DNA from: Oscillibacter hominis
GTDB taxonomy: Bacteria; Bacillota; Clostridia; Oscillospirales; Oscillospiraceae
DNA length: 64,000 bases
Direction of reading: 5' to 3'
NCBI RefSeq assembly: GCF_014334055.1
Contig: NZ_CP060490.1
Coordinates: forward strand, 1,550,001 to 1,614,000
The translations under genes were made by a program, and so were the position numbers. This document shows, piece after piece, positions 6,815 to 15,707 of this stretch. The stretch's first letter is position 1. The number at the start of each line of letters is the position of its first letter. The notes below the pieces were generated by a model. That model ran no database searches. It was not told the origin of the DNA and saw only the letters and a list, made by a program, of their open reading frames with translations.

Positions 6815-9046
6815 ATGAAAGTCATTCATCTCATCAGCGGCGGCGACTCCGGCGGGGCCAAAACCCATGTGCTCAGCCTCCTGAAACACCTGAACAGGAG
6901 CATCACCGCCCAGCTGATCTGTTTTCGGGACGGCCCCTTTGCGGAGGAAGCCAGGAGCCTGGGCATCCCGACGCAAATCATGAACGGCAACAACGTGAGC
7001 CACGTCTGCCGCCAGTTGAGCCAGCACATCCAGGCCGAGGGATTCCAAGTGATCCACTGCCACGGCTCCCGGGCCAACATGATCGGCGCGCTGCTGCGCC
7101 GGCGGCTCCAGGTGCCGGTAGTGACCACCGTCCACAGCGACTACAAGCTGGACTACCTTGGCCGTCCCCTCAGCCGCCTCACCTTCGGCAACATCAACTC
7201 CTGGGCGCTGCGGAAGCTGGACTACCGCATCGGTGTGTCCGACGCCATGGTGGACCTGCTGATCTCCCGTGGCTTTCCCGCCGACCGGTTCTACACTATT
7301 TATAACGGCATCGATTTCACCCCCACGCGGGTGGACGAGGACCGGCTGGAGTACCTGCGGTCCCTGGGGGCGGACGTGGATGAGCACTCCGTGGTGGCCG
7401 GCATCGCCGCGCGCTTGAACCCGGTCAAGGACATGTCCACCCTGATCCGAGGCTATGCCGCGGCCTACCGCCAGTGCCCCAATCTGCGGCTGGTCATCGC
7501 GGGCGACGGCGAGGAGCGCCAGATGCTGGGCAAGCTTGCGGAGGAACTTCAGGTGCCGGTGTGCTTCGCCGGGTGGATCTCCGGCGGTATGGACCGCTTC
7601 TACCACGCACTGGACATCAACTGCCTGACCTCGCTGTCCGAGACCTTCCCCTATGCCCTGACGGAGGGGGCCCGCTGGAAGCTGGCCACGGTGGCCACCG
7701 CCGTGGGCGGTATCCCCTATCTCATCGACCAGGACGTCAACGGCTTCCTGTTCACGCCCGGGGACCACGAGGCCCTGGGCCGCGCCCTGGCCACCCTGGC
7801 CCGGGACGAACAGCTGCGCCGCGACATGGGCCGGCGGCTCTATGAAAAGGCCTCCACCCACTTCTCCATCCAGAATACGGTGGACACCCAGCTGCACATC
7901 TATGAAGAGGTGCTCCGGCGCTACCACCGCCCCAAACAGAAGCGGGACGGCGCCGTGATCTGCGGCGCCTATGGCCGGGGCAACGCGGGGGATGACGCCA
8001 TTCTGGAGGCCATCTTACGGGAGATGCGGGAAATCGACCCGGACATGCCCATCACCGTGCTGAGCAAAAACCCCCGGGACACCCGCCTCACCTACCGGGT
8101 GCAGGCCGTCCACCGCTCCAACCTCTTTGCCTGGCCCCGGATCATGGGCCGCAGCAAGCTTTATATCAACGGCGGCGGCAGCCTGATCCAGGATGTCACC
8201 AGCCGCCGGTCCCTCTGGTACTACCTCAATAACATCGCCACCGCCAAGCGGCGCGGCTGTGAGGTGCAGATGTACGGCTGCGGCATCGGCCCCATTCTGC
8301 GGGAAAACCACAAGAAGTTGGCTGCCGATATCCTCAACCGCTATGTAGACGTCATAACGCTCCGGGAGCCGGACTCCCTGCAGGAGCTGCGGGCCATCGG
8401 CGTCTCCGGGCCCAAAATCCTGTTGACGGCGGACCCGGCGCTGACCCTCCCCAAGGCGGACGACGACGTGGTGGACAGCACCATGCTGAAGGCCGGAATC
8501 CCGCCCCACGGCAGGTATATCTGCTTTGCCCTGCGCCACTGGAAGGGCTTTGACGCCCGGGCCGCCTGCTTCGGCGAGGCTGCAGAGTACGCCTACAGAA
8601 CCTATGGCCTGACCCCGGTTTTCGTTTCGGTGGAAAAGCACTCTGACCCCTCCGCCGCGGCGTTGGCCGCCCGGGACCTCAAGGTGCCCCGCTACTTCCT
8701 GCCCGACGCGGGCGGCGCCGGGTCCATCATCGGCGTGCTTTCCCGGATGGAGGTGGTGGTCTCCATGCGGCTCCACGCGCTGATCTTTGCCGCCGGCCAG
8801 GGAGTCCCCCTGGTGGGCGTGGTCTACGATCCGAAGGTGAGCGCCTTTTTGCGCTATATTGGCCAGGAGCTGTTCGTGGATTTGGAGCGCCTCTCCACCG
8901 ACGACCTCAAGGCCATGATCGACAGGGCCGTGAAGCTGGGGGAAAATCCCGATGCCCAGCGGCAGGCGGTGGAAAAGCTGCGGGAGATGGAGAGCGGCAA
9001 CCTGCGTGAGGCGCGGGAGCTGCTCAACCGTACGGCAGAAAACTAA
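6815..9046 (+). CDS. csaB: Fused GT4 glycosyltransferase and polysaccharide pyruvyl transferase (CsaB)
   Basis: The 743-residue protein has two domains. Residues 1 to about 375 are a GT-B family 4 glycosyltransferase, with SGGDSGGAKTHV at the start and the EX7E nucleotide-sugar motif SETFPYALTE near 276. Residues about 380-743 are CsaB-like: GAYGRGNAGDDAILEA (about 384), YINGGGSLIQD (about 452) and SMRLHALIFAAGQGVP (about 650). CsaB adds ketal-linked pyruvate to secondary wall polymer, the ligand of SLH-domain proteins; the GT4 half probably builds the same polymer. MKVIHLISGG at 6815 matches the GT4 start; 19 extra upstream codons are possible. The fusion may permit channelling. Confidence 0.9.
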   Translation: MKVIHLISGGDSGGAKTHVLSLLKHLNRSITAQLICFRDGPFAEEARSLGIPTQIMNGNNVSHVCRQLSQHIQAEGFQVIHCHGSRANMIGALLRRRLQVPVVTTVHSDYKLDYLGRPLSRLTFGNINSWALRKLDYRIGVSDAMVDLLISRGFPADRFYTIYNGIDFTPTRVDEDRLEYLRSLGADVDEHSVVAGIAARLNPVKDMSTLIRGYAAAYRQCPNLRLVIAGDGEERQMLGKLAEELQVPVCFAGWISGGMDRFYHALDINCLTSLSETFPYALTEGARWKLATVATAVGGIPYLIDQDVNGFLFTPGDHEALGRALATLARDEQLRRDMGRRLYEKASTHFSIQNTVDTQLHIYEEVLRRYHRPKQKRDGAVICGAYGRGNAGDDAILEAILREMREIDPDMPITVLSKNPRDTRLTYRVQAVHRSNLFAWPRIMGRSKLYINGGGSLIQDVTSRRSLWYYLNNIATAKRRGCEVQMYGCGIGPILRENHKKLAADILNRYVDVITLREPDSLQELRAIGVSGPKILLTADPALTLPKADDDVVDSTMLKAGIPPHGRYICFALRHWKGFDARAACFGEAAEYAYRTYGLTPVFVSVEKHSDPSAAALAARDLKVPRYFLPDAGGAGSIIGVLSRMEVVVSMRLHALIFAAGQGVPLVGVVYDPKVSAFLRYIGQELFVDLERLSTDDLKAMIDRAVKLGENPDAQRQAVEKLREMESGNLREARELLNRTAEN

Positions 9047-9050
9047 TAAA

Positions 9051-9081
9051 AACCGGACCGGGAGCCTATCCCGGTCCGGTT
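9051..9081 (+). terminator. Terminator of csaB
   Basis: A 13-bp stem (aaccggaccggga/tcccggtccggtt) and six-base loop, five bases after the csaB stop, followed by T-rich sequence. The stop codon of the convergent DUF6774 gene lies in its loop. Confidence 0.85.
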
Positions 9082-9242
9082 TTCTTTGCCTCGCACTGCG
9101 CCCGCACCACGGCGATCGTAGCGAGCGTGTCTCCTAACTGCGTCAGGAAGGCCGCCGCCAGGGCCAGCTCGTCGTCCGTCATCGTCTGCGCCAGCGTCAC
9201 TGCCAGCGTATTGATCCCCGTGGTCAGGCAGAAGCCATCCAT
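9066..9242 (-). CDS. DUF6774 small protein
   Basis: A 58-codon frame reads MDGFCLTTGINTLAVTLAQ and continues through DDELALAAAFLTQLGDTLAT to a C-terminal AQCEAKKTGPG. This matches the small DUF6774 proteins common in Oscillospirales. The start follows GGGTGATG, complementary to the 16S 3' end. It lies 16 bases downstream of the DUF421 gene, so the two are likely an operon, and its 3' end runs into the csaB terminator hairpin. Function is unknown. An overlapping frame starting nine bases earlier is rejected on composition. Confidence 0.75.
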   Translation of the reverse strand: MDGFCLTTGINTLAVTLAQTMTDDELALAAAFLTQLGDTLATIAVVRAQCEAKKTGPG

Positions 9243-9258
9243 CTTTCATCACCCGTCT

Positions 9259-9969
9259 CTATTCTATGCCGGCAGATTCCGGTCCTTTCGGCGGATGCAT
9301 GGGAAATACAGTGATCTGATTGCTTCCGTCGCACAGCGCCAGCAGCACCTCTTCCGCACCGTGATAGCCCTGCTTGGAGAGGGTGCGCTGCAGCCAGGTT
9401 TCGTCCTTTCCCATCCGCTTCAGGTTCTGCGGCAGCGCATAGCCATCCAGGACCAGGGGCAGCTGCAGCAATTCCTGCTGAGGCTGGATGGAGAAGTCCG
9501 CCGGCGTGGCCGGCCGCTGCATGGCCTTGGGCAGAAAGCTCACCTTTCCGTTGTGCTCAAAGACGGCCGTCTGAATCTGGTTCAGATCGAAATACCCCTC
9601 AATGCGGCAGTAGGTCAAAAATTCTGATAAATCCAGTTTGGCCTTTTTCAGGTTCTCCCGGTAAATGACCCCTTTGTCCAGCAAAATGATGGGCTTTCCG
9701 CTGAGCATGCGGCGCGCCTTCAGGGACTTTTCGGTCCAGATGGTGATCCCCAACGCAACAAGGCCGTAGACGATCATCGCCACCAGCGGCTGAATTGGCT
9801 GCTCCAGTTCCGTTGCAAGCTCCGCAGCAATGGAGCCGATGGTGATTCCGATCACATAGTCGAACATGGTCATCTGGGAGACCTGCTTGCTGCCCATCAG
9901 CTTAGTCAGGATCAGCAGAACCACAAGGGAGACCAGGGAAATTCCGGCGACACTCAGCACTTCAATCAT
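9259..9969 (-). CDS. DUF421 (YetF-like) membrane protein
   Basis: From the ATG at 9969, preceded by GCAGGAGGGG, the protein is 236 residues: three hydrophobic segments in the first 90 residues (including MTMFDYVIGITIGSIAAE, the DUF421 signature) followed by a soluble domain with GKPIILLDKGVIYRENL and a YetF-type C-terminal part. Homologues such as YetF/YrbG are membrane proteins of uncertain role, some tied to spores or germination. The open frame runs 41 codons further upstream without a good start. It lies between the ClC and DUF6774 genes on the same strand. Confidence 0.85.
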   Translation of the reverse strand: MIEVLSVAGISLVSLVVLLILTKLMGSKQVSQMTMFDYVIGITIGSIAAELATELEQPIQPLVAMIVYGLVALGITIWTEKSLKARRMLSGKPIILLDKGVIYRENLKKAKLDLSEFLTYCRIEGYFDLNQIQTAVFEHNGKVSFLPKAMQRPATPADFSIQPQQELLQLPLVLDGYALPQNLKRMGKDETWLQRTLSKQGYHGAEEVLLALCDGSNQITVFPMHPPKGPESAGIE

Positions 9970-10039
9970 AAAACCCCTCCTGCCAGGCTCGGCAGGCCTG
10001 CCGAGCAGTACGGGAGCAGTTTGTGTCATAAGCCTGAAT

Positions 10040-11329
10040 TTATTCCTCCTCTTCCCAGATCTGCCCCGCGTGGTATTCGTTGGCCTTGGCATTGATGTAC
10101 TGGGCCTTCAGCTTGGAATAGAGAATGGTCTGGCTGCTGTACAGCCCGTTGTAGCCGGAGAGCATGTAGCTGATGCCGCAGGAGAGGGCGAAATAGAGCA
10201 TCCCCCCGGCGCCGAACAGCTCAATGCTCAAAAAGATGGAGGCGATTGGGCAGTTCACCGCCCCGCAGAACACAGATACCAGCCCCAGCGCCGCGCCGAA
10301 GGCGGCGGGAATCCCCAGCAGCGGCCCCATCCAGCAGCCGAATGTGGCCCCCACGAAAAAGGAGGGCACCACTTCTCCGCCCTTGAATCCCGCGCCCAGC
10401 GTCACGGCGGTGAATAGTATCTTCAAAAGGAACGACTCCGGCCGTGCCGCGCCGCCCTCCACGGCCCGGACGATCACCTCCATGCCTGCGCCGTTGTAGT
10501 CCCCGGTTCCACAGAGAAAGGTCAGCACAATGACGGCACATCCGCCCACGGCCGCCCGGACCCACGGATTGGGCAGACACTTCGTCAGGGCGCGCTGGAG
10601 GTAGTGGATGCTGTTGCAAAAAAGGATGGACACGAGGGCACACAGCGCGCCCAGGACCGCCACCCGGGCCATCATGGCCGCATCCAACTCCGGCGCGGCC
10701 ACGGCAAAGCGGGTGGGCTCCACCCCCAGCTCAAGGGAGACCCAATAGGCGGTCAGCGACCCCACCAGGCAGGGAATGAACGCGGCGTGGTACAACACGC
10801 CGATGCTGACCACGACGATGGCGAACACCGTGGCGGTGAGCGGAGTCCCGAAGAGGGCGGAAAAAAAGGCCGACATACCGCACAGCGTGGCCGTGCGGAT
10901 GTCCCGGTCGTCCATTTGGAACATCATGCCCATGTGGTAGCCGATGTCGCCGCCCATCTGAAGGGCCGCGCCCTCCCGGCCCGCGCTGCCGCCGCAGAGG
11001 TGGGTCAGCAGCGTGCTGAAAAAGATGGTGGGCAGCAGCCAGATGGAGAGCCCCTTCCCAAGGTGGACCACATCGATGATATCATTGGTGCCCTGGCCCT
11101 CCGTGCGGGTCAGCTTGTAGAGCCCCACAATGGCCAGGCCCGCCGCCGGCAGCAGCCACAAAAGCCAGGGGTGTCCCGTACGGTACTCCGTCGCCAGCTC
11201 CACCCCCATGTGGAACAGCGCGCCAAGAATGCCGCAGCAAAACCCCGTCACCACCGCCAGGGCCACCCACTTGCCCAAGGCGGTCAGATACAGCTTCACC
11301 CGGTAAAAAAATGCCCTGCACGCGTCCAT
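10040..11329 (-). CDS. ClC-family anion channel or antiporter (possibly CLC-F-like)
   Basis: About 429 residues from the ATG at 11329; two earlier in-frame ATGs (11344, 11377) are possible. The family signatures are GGSAGREGAALQMGG (the gating-glutamate segment GREG) and GAGFKGGEVVPSFFVGA. The usual GSGIP chloride-binding segment is not seen; instead the equivalent place reads GQGTNDIID, which resembles the fluoride/proton antiporter subgroup more than chloride ClCs. That specificity is inference, and I found no fluoride riboswitch upstream. The last gene-proximal part is acidic (WEEEE). Confidence 0.85.
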   Translation of the reverse strand: MDACRAFFYRVKLYLTALGKWVALAVVTGFCCGILGALFHMGVELATEYRTGHPWLLWLLPAAGLAIVGLYKLTRTEGQGTNDIIDVVHLGKGLSIWLLPTIFFSTLLTHLCGGSAGREGAALQMGGDIGYHMGMMFQMDDRDIRTATLCGMSAFFSALFGTPLTATVFAIVVVSIGVLYHAAFIPCLVGSLTAYWVSLELGVEPTRFAVAAPELDAAMMARVAVLGALCALVSILFCNSIHYLQRALTKCLPNPWVRAAVGGCAVIVLTFLCGTGDYNGAGMEVIVRAVEGGAARPESFLLKILFTAVTLGAGFKGGEVVPSFFVGATFGCWMGPLLGIPAAFGAALGLVSVFCGAVNCPIASIFLSIELFGAGGMLYFALSCGISYMLSGYNGLYSSQTILYSKLKAQYINAKANEYHAGQIWEEEE

Positions 11330-11555
11330 GCGTCCCTCTCCCATCCATTCAACTGCGCCCTCCGGCGATTTCCCCATTCCGGCCGTCTGATCAAGCCGTT
11401 AAAATCCCGTTAAAAATATTATAAAAAATTCCCCGGCGGAATGCAACTCCCTTTCCTGGGGAATGGAAAACACAATTTTCGCCTTTCTATCCGCCCCCTG
11501 GCTCCAACATGACGCTTTTTCATTGCTGAGAGTTCAAAATTTTCAGCTTCCTTGG
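11330..11555. other. Intergenic region, nothing recognised
   Basis: This stretch between the ClC gene and the serC promoter holds no convincing gene, hairpin or riboswitch that I can recognise. It should contain the ClC promoter, but no clear -35/-10 pair was seen on the minus strand. Confidence 0.4.
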
Positions 11556-11584
11556 TTGAATATCCCATCCGGATGTCGTATACT
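11556..11584 (+). promoter_or_regulatory. Sigma-A promoter of serCA
   Basis: TTGAAT, 17 bases, TATACT, about 60 bases upstream of serC. Confidence 0.75.
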
Positions 11585-11645
11585 GATGACATAAATGAAA
11601 AAACAGAGCACCCACAACTGAAAACAGAAAATGGAGGCAACGAAA

Positions 11646-12737
11646 ATGAAGTACGGTCGCACATTCAATTTCTCCGCAGGTCCCGCCATGATGCCCGAGC
11701 CTGTCCTGGAGGAGATCGCCGGCGAGGTGCTGAACTATCGCGGCAGCGGTATGAGCGTGATGGAGATGAGTCACCGCTCCAAGGTGTTCCAGACCATTGT
11801 TGACGAGACAGAGGCTGATCTGCGCAAGCTGATGGGCATCCCCGACAACTACAAGGTCCTGTTCGTCCAAGGCGGCGGCACGCTGCAGTTTGCCATGGTT
11901 CCCATGAACCTGATGAAAAACGGCGTGGCCTGCTATGTGGAAACCGGCTCCTGGTCCAAGAAGGCCATTGCCGAGGCCAAGAAATACGGTGAGGTGAAGG
12001 TCGTCGCCTCCAGCGCGGACAAGAACTTCACCTATGTCCCCGACTGCTCCGATCTGGATATCCCCGACAACGCCGACTATGTCTACATCTGCGAAAACGA
12101 GACCATCAACGGCACCACTTATACCTCCCTGCCCAACACCAAGGGCAAGATCCTGGTCTCCGACCAGTCCTCCATGTTCCTGTCCAAGCCCTGCAACGTC
12201 TCCGACTACGGCCTGATCTGGGCCGGCGTCCAGAAGAACGTGGGCCCCGCCGGCATGGCCGTGGTCATCGTCCGTGAGGACTTGATCCGCGACGATCTGG
12301 CGGACTATGTGCCCACCTACATGAAGTACAAGACCCACGCCGACAGCGGCTCCATGTACAACACCCCCAACTGCTGGGCAATCTACTGCTGCGGCAAGGT
12401 GTTCAAGTATCTGATGGACATGGGCGGCCTGGAGGCCATGAATCAGCGCAACATCGAAAAGGCCCAGGTCCTGTACGACTTCCTGGATTCCAGCAAGCTG
12501 TTCAAGGGCACTGTGGAGAAGCAGTACCGCTCCCTGATGAACATCCCCTTCACCACCGGCGACAAGGAGATGGACGCCGACGTGGTGGCTGCCACCAAGG
12601 CCGCCGGCTACGATAACCTGAAGGGCCACAAGAGTGTGGGCGCACTGCGCGCCTCTACTTATAACGCCATGCCCAAGGAAGGCGTTGAGGCCCTGGTGGG
12701 CTTCCTGAGCAAGTACGAGGCGGAGCACACCAAGTAA
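11646..12737 (+). CDS. serC: Phosphoserine aminotransferase
   Basis: The 363-residue PLP enzyme converts 3-phosphohydroxypyruvate and glutamate to phosphoserine and 2-oxoglutarate. Family features are FNFSAGPAMMP at the start, the phosphate-binding region MSHRSKVFQ and QGGGTLQFAMVP, and the PLP lysine in GVQKNVGPAGM. The ATG at 11646 follows GGAGG at eight bases; the ATG 15 bases upstream overlaps that site. It is followed after 40 bases by serA, giving the first two steps of serine synthesis. Confidence 0.97.
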   Translation: MKYGRTFNFSAGPAMMPEPVLEEIAGEVLNYRGSGMSVMEMSHRSKVFQTIVDETEADLRKLMGIPDNYKVLFVQGGGTLQFAMVPMNLMKNGVACYVETGSWSKKAIAEAKKYGEVKVVASSADKNFTYVPDCSDLDIPDNADYVYICENETINGTTYTSLPNTKGKILVSDQSSMFLSKPCNVSDYGLIWAGVQKNVGPAGMAVVIVREDLIRDDLADYVPTYMKYKTHADSGSMYNTPNCWAIYCCGKVFKYLMDMGGLEAMNQRNIEKAQVLYDFLDSSKLFKGTVEKQYRSLMNIPFTTGDKEMDADVVAATKAAGYDNLKGHKSVGALRASTYNAMPKEGVEALVGFLSKYEAEHTK

Positions 12738-12777
12738 GCCGCTGACTCTACATTATAAATTAAAGGAGACGTTTCAT

Positions 12778-13686
12778 ATGCGTATTCTGGTTACTGACGG
12801 TATGGACAAGACCGCCCTGGCCAAGCTGAAGGAAAACGGCCATGAGGTAGTGGAGCAGTTCTATGAGCCCGACGCCCTGGGCGCCGCGCTGAAAGAGTTC
12901 GACGTGGCTGTGGTTCGCAGCGCCACCAAGGTCCGCGCAAAGCAGATCGACGAGGCCAAGGGCGGCAAGCTGAAGGTCATCATCCGCGGCGGTGTGGGTG
13001 TGGACAACATCGATGTGGACTATGCCAAGGAAAACGGGATTGAGGTCCGCAATACTCCCCGCGCCTCCTCCAACGCTGTGGCAGAGCTGGCTCTGGCCCA
13101 CATGTTCTCCTGCGCCCGCAACGTATCCGTGGCCGGCCACACCATGCGGGAAGGAAAGTGGGAGAAGAAGGCTTATTCCAAGGGCATGGAGCTCACCGGC
13201 AAGACTCTGGGCGTACTGGGCTACGGCCGCATCGGCCAGTCCATCGGCGCCAAGGCCCAGGCATTCGGCATGAACGTCCTGGCATACGATATCTTCAAGG
13301 TGGACGGCCTGGAGTGCGACACCATGCACTATGCCGAGATGGATGAGGTGCTGGCCAACTCCGACATCATCACCCTCCACACCCCTGCCATCGAGGGCAA
13401 GCCCTTCATCAACCGTGAGACCATCGCCAAGATGAAAGACGGCGTGATCTTCATCAACACCTCCCGCGGCACCAACGTGGACGAGGAGGCCCTGTTGGAA
13501 GCGCTGAACTCCGGCAAGGTCCGTGCCGCCGGCCTGGACGTGTTTGCCGAAGAGGCCGCCAGCAACAAAGAACTGCTCAATCATCCCCACGTCTCCTGCA
13601 CCCCCCACATCGGCGCGGGCACCCAGGAGGCCCAGCAGCGCATCGGCATGGAGATCGTCGACATCGTCGAGAGCTTTGCCAAATAA
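12778..13686 (+). CDS. serA: D-3-phosphoglycerate dehydrogenase (short form)
   Basis: The 302-residue protein has the D-2-hydroxyacid dehydrogenase layout: GGVGVDNIDVDYA, the NAD-binding LGYGRIGQSIGAKAQ, the catalytic Arg in FINTSRGTNVDE, and the catalytic His in HPHVSCTPHIG. It lacks the C-terminal ACT/regulatory domain of longer SerA proteins, so allosteric serine inhibition through ACT is not expected. It is co-transcribed with serC and ends at an intrinsic terminator. Activity on another 2-hydroxyacid is possible, but serC next door makes the assignment strong. Confidence 0.94.
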   Translation: MRILVTDGMDKTALAKLKENGHEVVEQFYEPDALGAALKEFDVAVVRSATKVRAKQIDEAKGGKLKVIIRGGVGVDNIDVDYAKENGIEVRNTPRASSNAVAELALAHMFSCARNVSVAGHTMREGKWEKKAYSKGMELTGKTLGVLGYGRIGQSIGAKAQAFGMNVLAYDIFKVDGLECDTMHYAEMDEVLANSDIITLHTPAIEGKPFINRETIAKMKDGVIFINTSRGTNVDEEALLEALNSGKVRAAGLDVFAEEAASNKELLNHPHVSCTPHIGAGTQEAQQRIGMEIVDIVESFAK

Positions 13687-13704
13687 ATCTGGTTTTCTCC
13701 CTCT

Positions 13705-13735
13705 CCCCTCCGGCTTTTGCCGGAGGGGTTTTTTT
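13705..13735 (+). terminator. Terminator of serCA
   Basis: A 10-bp stem (cccctccggc/gccggagggg) with a four-base loop, followed by T7. Confidence 0.9.
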
Positions 13736-13857
13736 GTCCATTTCATTCTGCCAACTTCTACTTTTTATTAAGTTGTAATTAAATTGTTACACTTTTTGCG
13801 CAATATTAACGCCATTTTCTCTAAATATCTCACATTTTCGCAATGTTCATAAATAAT

Positions 13858-13926
13858 TAACAACTGACATCCTATTGACATTCTAAAGTTGTTAGTATAT
13901 AATAAGTCCATCTTACTTACAGATGG
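13858..13926 (+). promoter_or_regulatory. Promoter and likely operators of the busR-opu operon
   Basis: TTGACA (13875-13880), a 17-base spacer and TATAAT (13898-13903) form a perfect consensus promoter. An inverted repeat TAACAAC (13858-13864) ... GTTGTTA (13888-13894) is centred near the -35 element, and CCATCT (13908-13913) ... AGATGG (13921-13926) lies at the transcript start. A promoter this strong next to a GntR-type regulator suggests repression; which repeat is the operator is inference. Confidence 0.7.
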
Positions 13927-13941
13927 ATTGGAAGTGGCTGC

Positions 13942-14592
13942 ATGGCGGAGAAAGTAGTACCTGCACAATATCTGCAAATTGCCTACGATCTGGCGTCCCG
14001 GATTGCCAGCGGTGAGTTTCAGGAGGGCAGCAAAATCTACGGCCGGTCCGTGATGGCGTCGGAGTATTCCGTCTCGCCGGAGACCATTCGCCGGGCGCTG
14101 AAGCAGTTAGCGGATATGCGGGTGGTGGACGTCAGGCCCCAGAGCGGGGTCAACGTGCTTTCAGCGGACAATGCCAGGCGGTATCTGGAGCAGTACGGCG
14201 AACACTCCGACACCTTTGCCCTGTACGCGCAGCTCAAGGATCTGATCGGCGAGTACACGGAGCTCAATCACCGGCTGATCGACGTGACCACAGCGCTGCT
14301 GAGCAACAGCGCCACCTATTCCGCCGCTGCCAACCGCCCTTTTCCAAACTATGAAATCCGCATTCCCAAGGACTCTGCCCTGATTGGGAAAAGCATCGGC
14401 TCCATCCGCTTTTGGCAGGCCACCGGCGGCACCATCGTGGCCATCCGGCGTGGGCAGCATGTGATCCTCTCCCCCGGCCCCTTTGCCGAACTGTATGCGG
14501 GGGACGTCATTTTGATGGTGGGGAGCGAGGATGCAGTCAGCGCCGCCGAAGAATTCGTCAATCGTAAAATTGTAAAGGAGAGTGTGATATGA
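13942..14592 (+). CDS. busR: BusR-like GntR regulator with RCK_C domain
   Basis: The 216-residue protein has a GntR winged helix (residues about 6-78, with SVSPETIRRALKQLADMRVV), a helical linker (about 82-125) and a C-terminal RCK_C/TrkA-C domain (about 130-210, with IRIPKDSALIGKSI and AGDVILMVGSEDAV). This architecture is that of BusR, which binds c-di-AMP through RCK_C and represses compatible-solute uptake genes. Here it is the first gene of the osmoprotectant ABC operon, overlapping the ATPase gene by ATGA. The regulated target and ligand are inferred from architecture and context. Confidence 0.85.
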   Translation: MAEKVVPAQYLQIAYDLASRIASGEFQEGSKIYGRSVMASEYSVSPETIRRALKQLADMRVVDVRPQSGVNVLSADNARRYLEQYGEHSDTFALYAQLKDLIGEYTELNHRLIDVTTALLSNSATYSAAANRPFPNYEIRIPKDSALIGKSIGSIRFWQATGGTIVAIRRGQHVILSPGPFAELYAGDVILMVGSEDAVSAAEEFVNRKIVKESVI

Positions 14593-15707
14593 TCGAATTT
14601 CAACACGTGTCAAAGTCCTACGGGAAGACGCAGATTCTGAAGGATCTGACCTATACCCTGAAAGACGGCGAATTTGTCGTTTTGATCGGCCCCTCCGGCT
14701 GTGGAAAAACCACCTCGTTAAAAATGATCAACCGGCTCATCGAGCCTGACAGCGGTCATATCCTCATCGACGGGAAAGACGCCGCCTCTATAAACCCGGT
14801 GGAGCTGCGCCGCCACATCGGCTATGTCATCCAGCAGATCGGCCTGTTCCCCAACATGACGGTGGCGCAGAACATCTGTGTGGTGCCCCGGCTGCTGAAG
14901 TACGACAAGGCCCGCTGCGACCAGATCGCCCATGAGCTTTTGGAGATGGTAAACCTGCCTTACGAAAAGTATGGCAGCAAGTACCCCAGCGAGCTTTCCG
15001 GCGGGCAGCAGCAGCGCATCGGCGTACTGCGGGCCCTGGCCGCCTCCCCTCCCATCGTGCTGATGGATGAGCCATTCGGCGCGCTGGACCCCATGACCCG
15101 CGAGGTGCTGCAGGACGAGGTAAAAAGCCTTCAGCAGAAGCTGAACAAGACCATCGTCTTCGTCACCCATGACATGGGCGAGGCGCTGAAGTTGGCGGAC
15201 ACCATCATCTTTATGGAGTCCGGTGAAATCGTGCAGCAGGCCTCTCCCGAGGAGATGCTGGAGCACCCCGCCAGCGACTTGGTGCGCAGCTTCCTGGGCA
15301 AGCATACCTCCGAGTCCTCAGCCCCCTCCAAGGTGGAAAACTACATGCGCACCAACGTGTTCCGGGTCAAGAAGAACCGCGGCGTCCTGGAGTGCGCGGA
15401 GATGATGGCGCGCAACAGCGTGGATACGCTTCTGGTCACCGACGAGTCCGGCAAGTACCTGGGCACCGTCTCCATCGGAGATATCCGCCACTGGGGCCGG
15501 GAGCTGACCAGCATCGAGCCGCTGATCCGCCAGACCGTGCGGACCGCTCAAATGGGCGACGACGCCAAGGAGAGTTTTGATTACCTGCTGGATTCCGGCG
15601 CCAACTACGTGGTCATCCTGAACGAGGACAACACCATCGCCGGCATTGTGACCAAGACCAGCGTGGCCCGGTCGGTGGCGCAAAACCTCTGGGGGGACAG
15701 CAAATGA
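14589..15707 (+). CDS. opuCA: Osmoprotectant ABC transporter ATPase with CBS domains
   Basis: The 372-residue protein has an ABC domain with Walker A GPSGCGKT, signature LSGGQQQR and Walker B VLMDEPFGALDP, followed by two CBS motifs (about 250-370). This is the OpuCA/OpuBA/ProV type, powering import of betaine, choline or carnitine; the CBS pair can sense ionic strength or c-di-AMP. Its start overlaps the busR stop and its end overlaps opuCB by ATGA, so the operon is translationally coupled. Confidence 0.94.
   Translation: MIEFQHVSKSYGKTQILKDLTYTLKDGEFVVLIGPSGCGKTTSLKMINRLIEPDSGHILIDGKDAASINPVELRRHIGYVIQQIGLFPNMTVAQNICVVPRLLKYDKARCDQIAHELLEMVNLPYEKYGSKYPSELSGGQQQRIGVLRALAASPPIVLMDEPFGALDPMTREVLQDEVKSLQQKLNKTIVFVTHDMGEALKLADTIIFMESGEIVQQASPEEMLEHPASDLVRSFLGKHTSESSAPSKVENYMRTNVFRVKKNRGVLECAEMMARNSVDTLLVTDESGKYLGTVSIGDIRHWGRELTSIEPLIRQTVRTAQMGDDAKESFDYLLDSGANYVVILNEDNTIAGIVTKTSVARSVAQNLWGDSK

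Noticed and set aside
11330..11555. Fluoride (crcB) riboswitch ahead of the ClC gene
   Set aside because: No conserved crcB motif could be matched on the minus strand.
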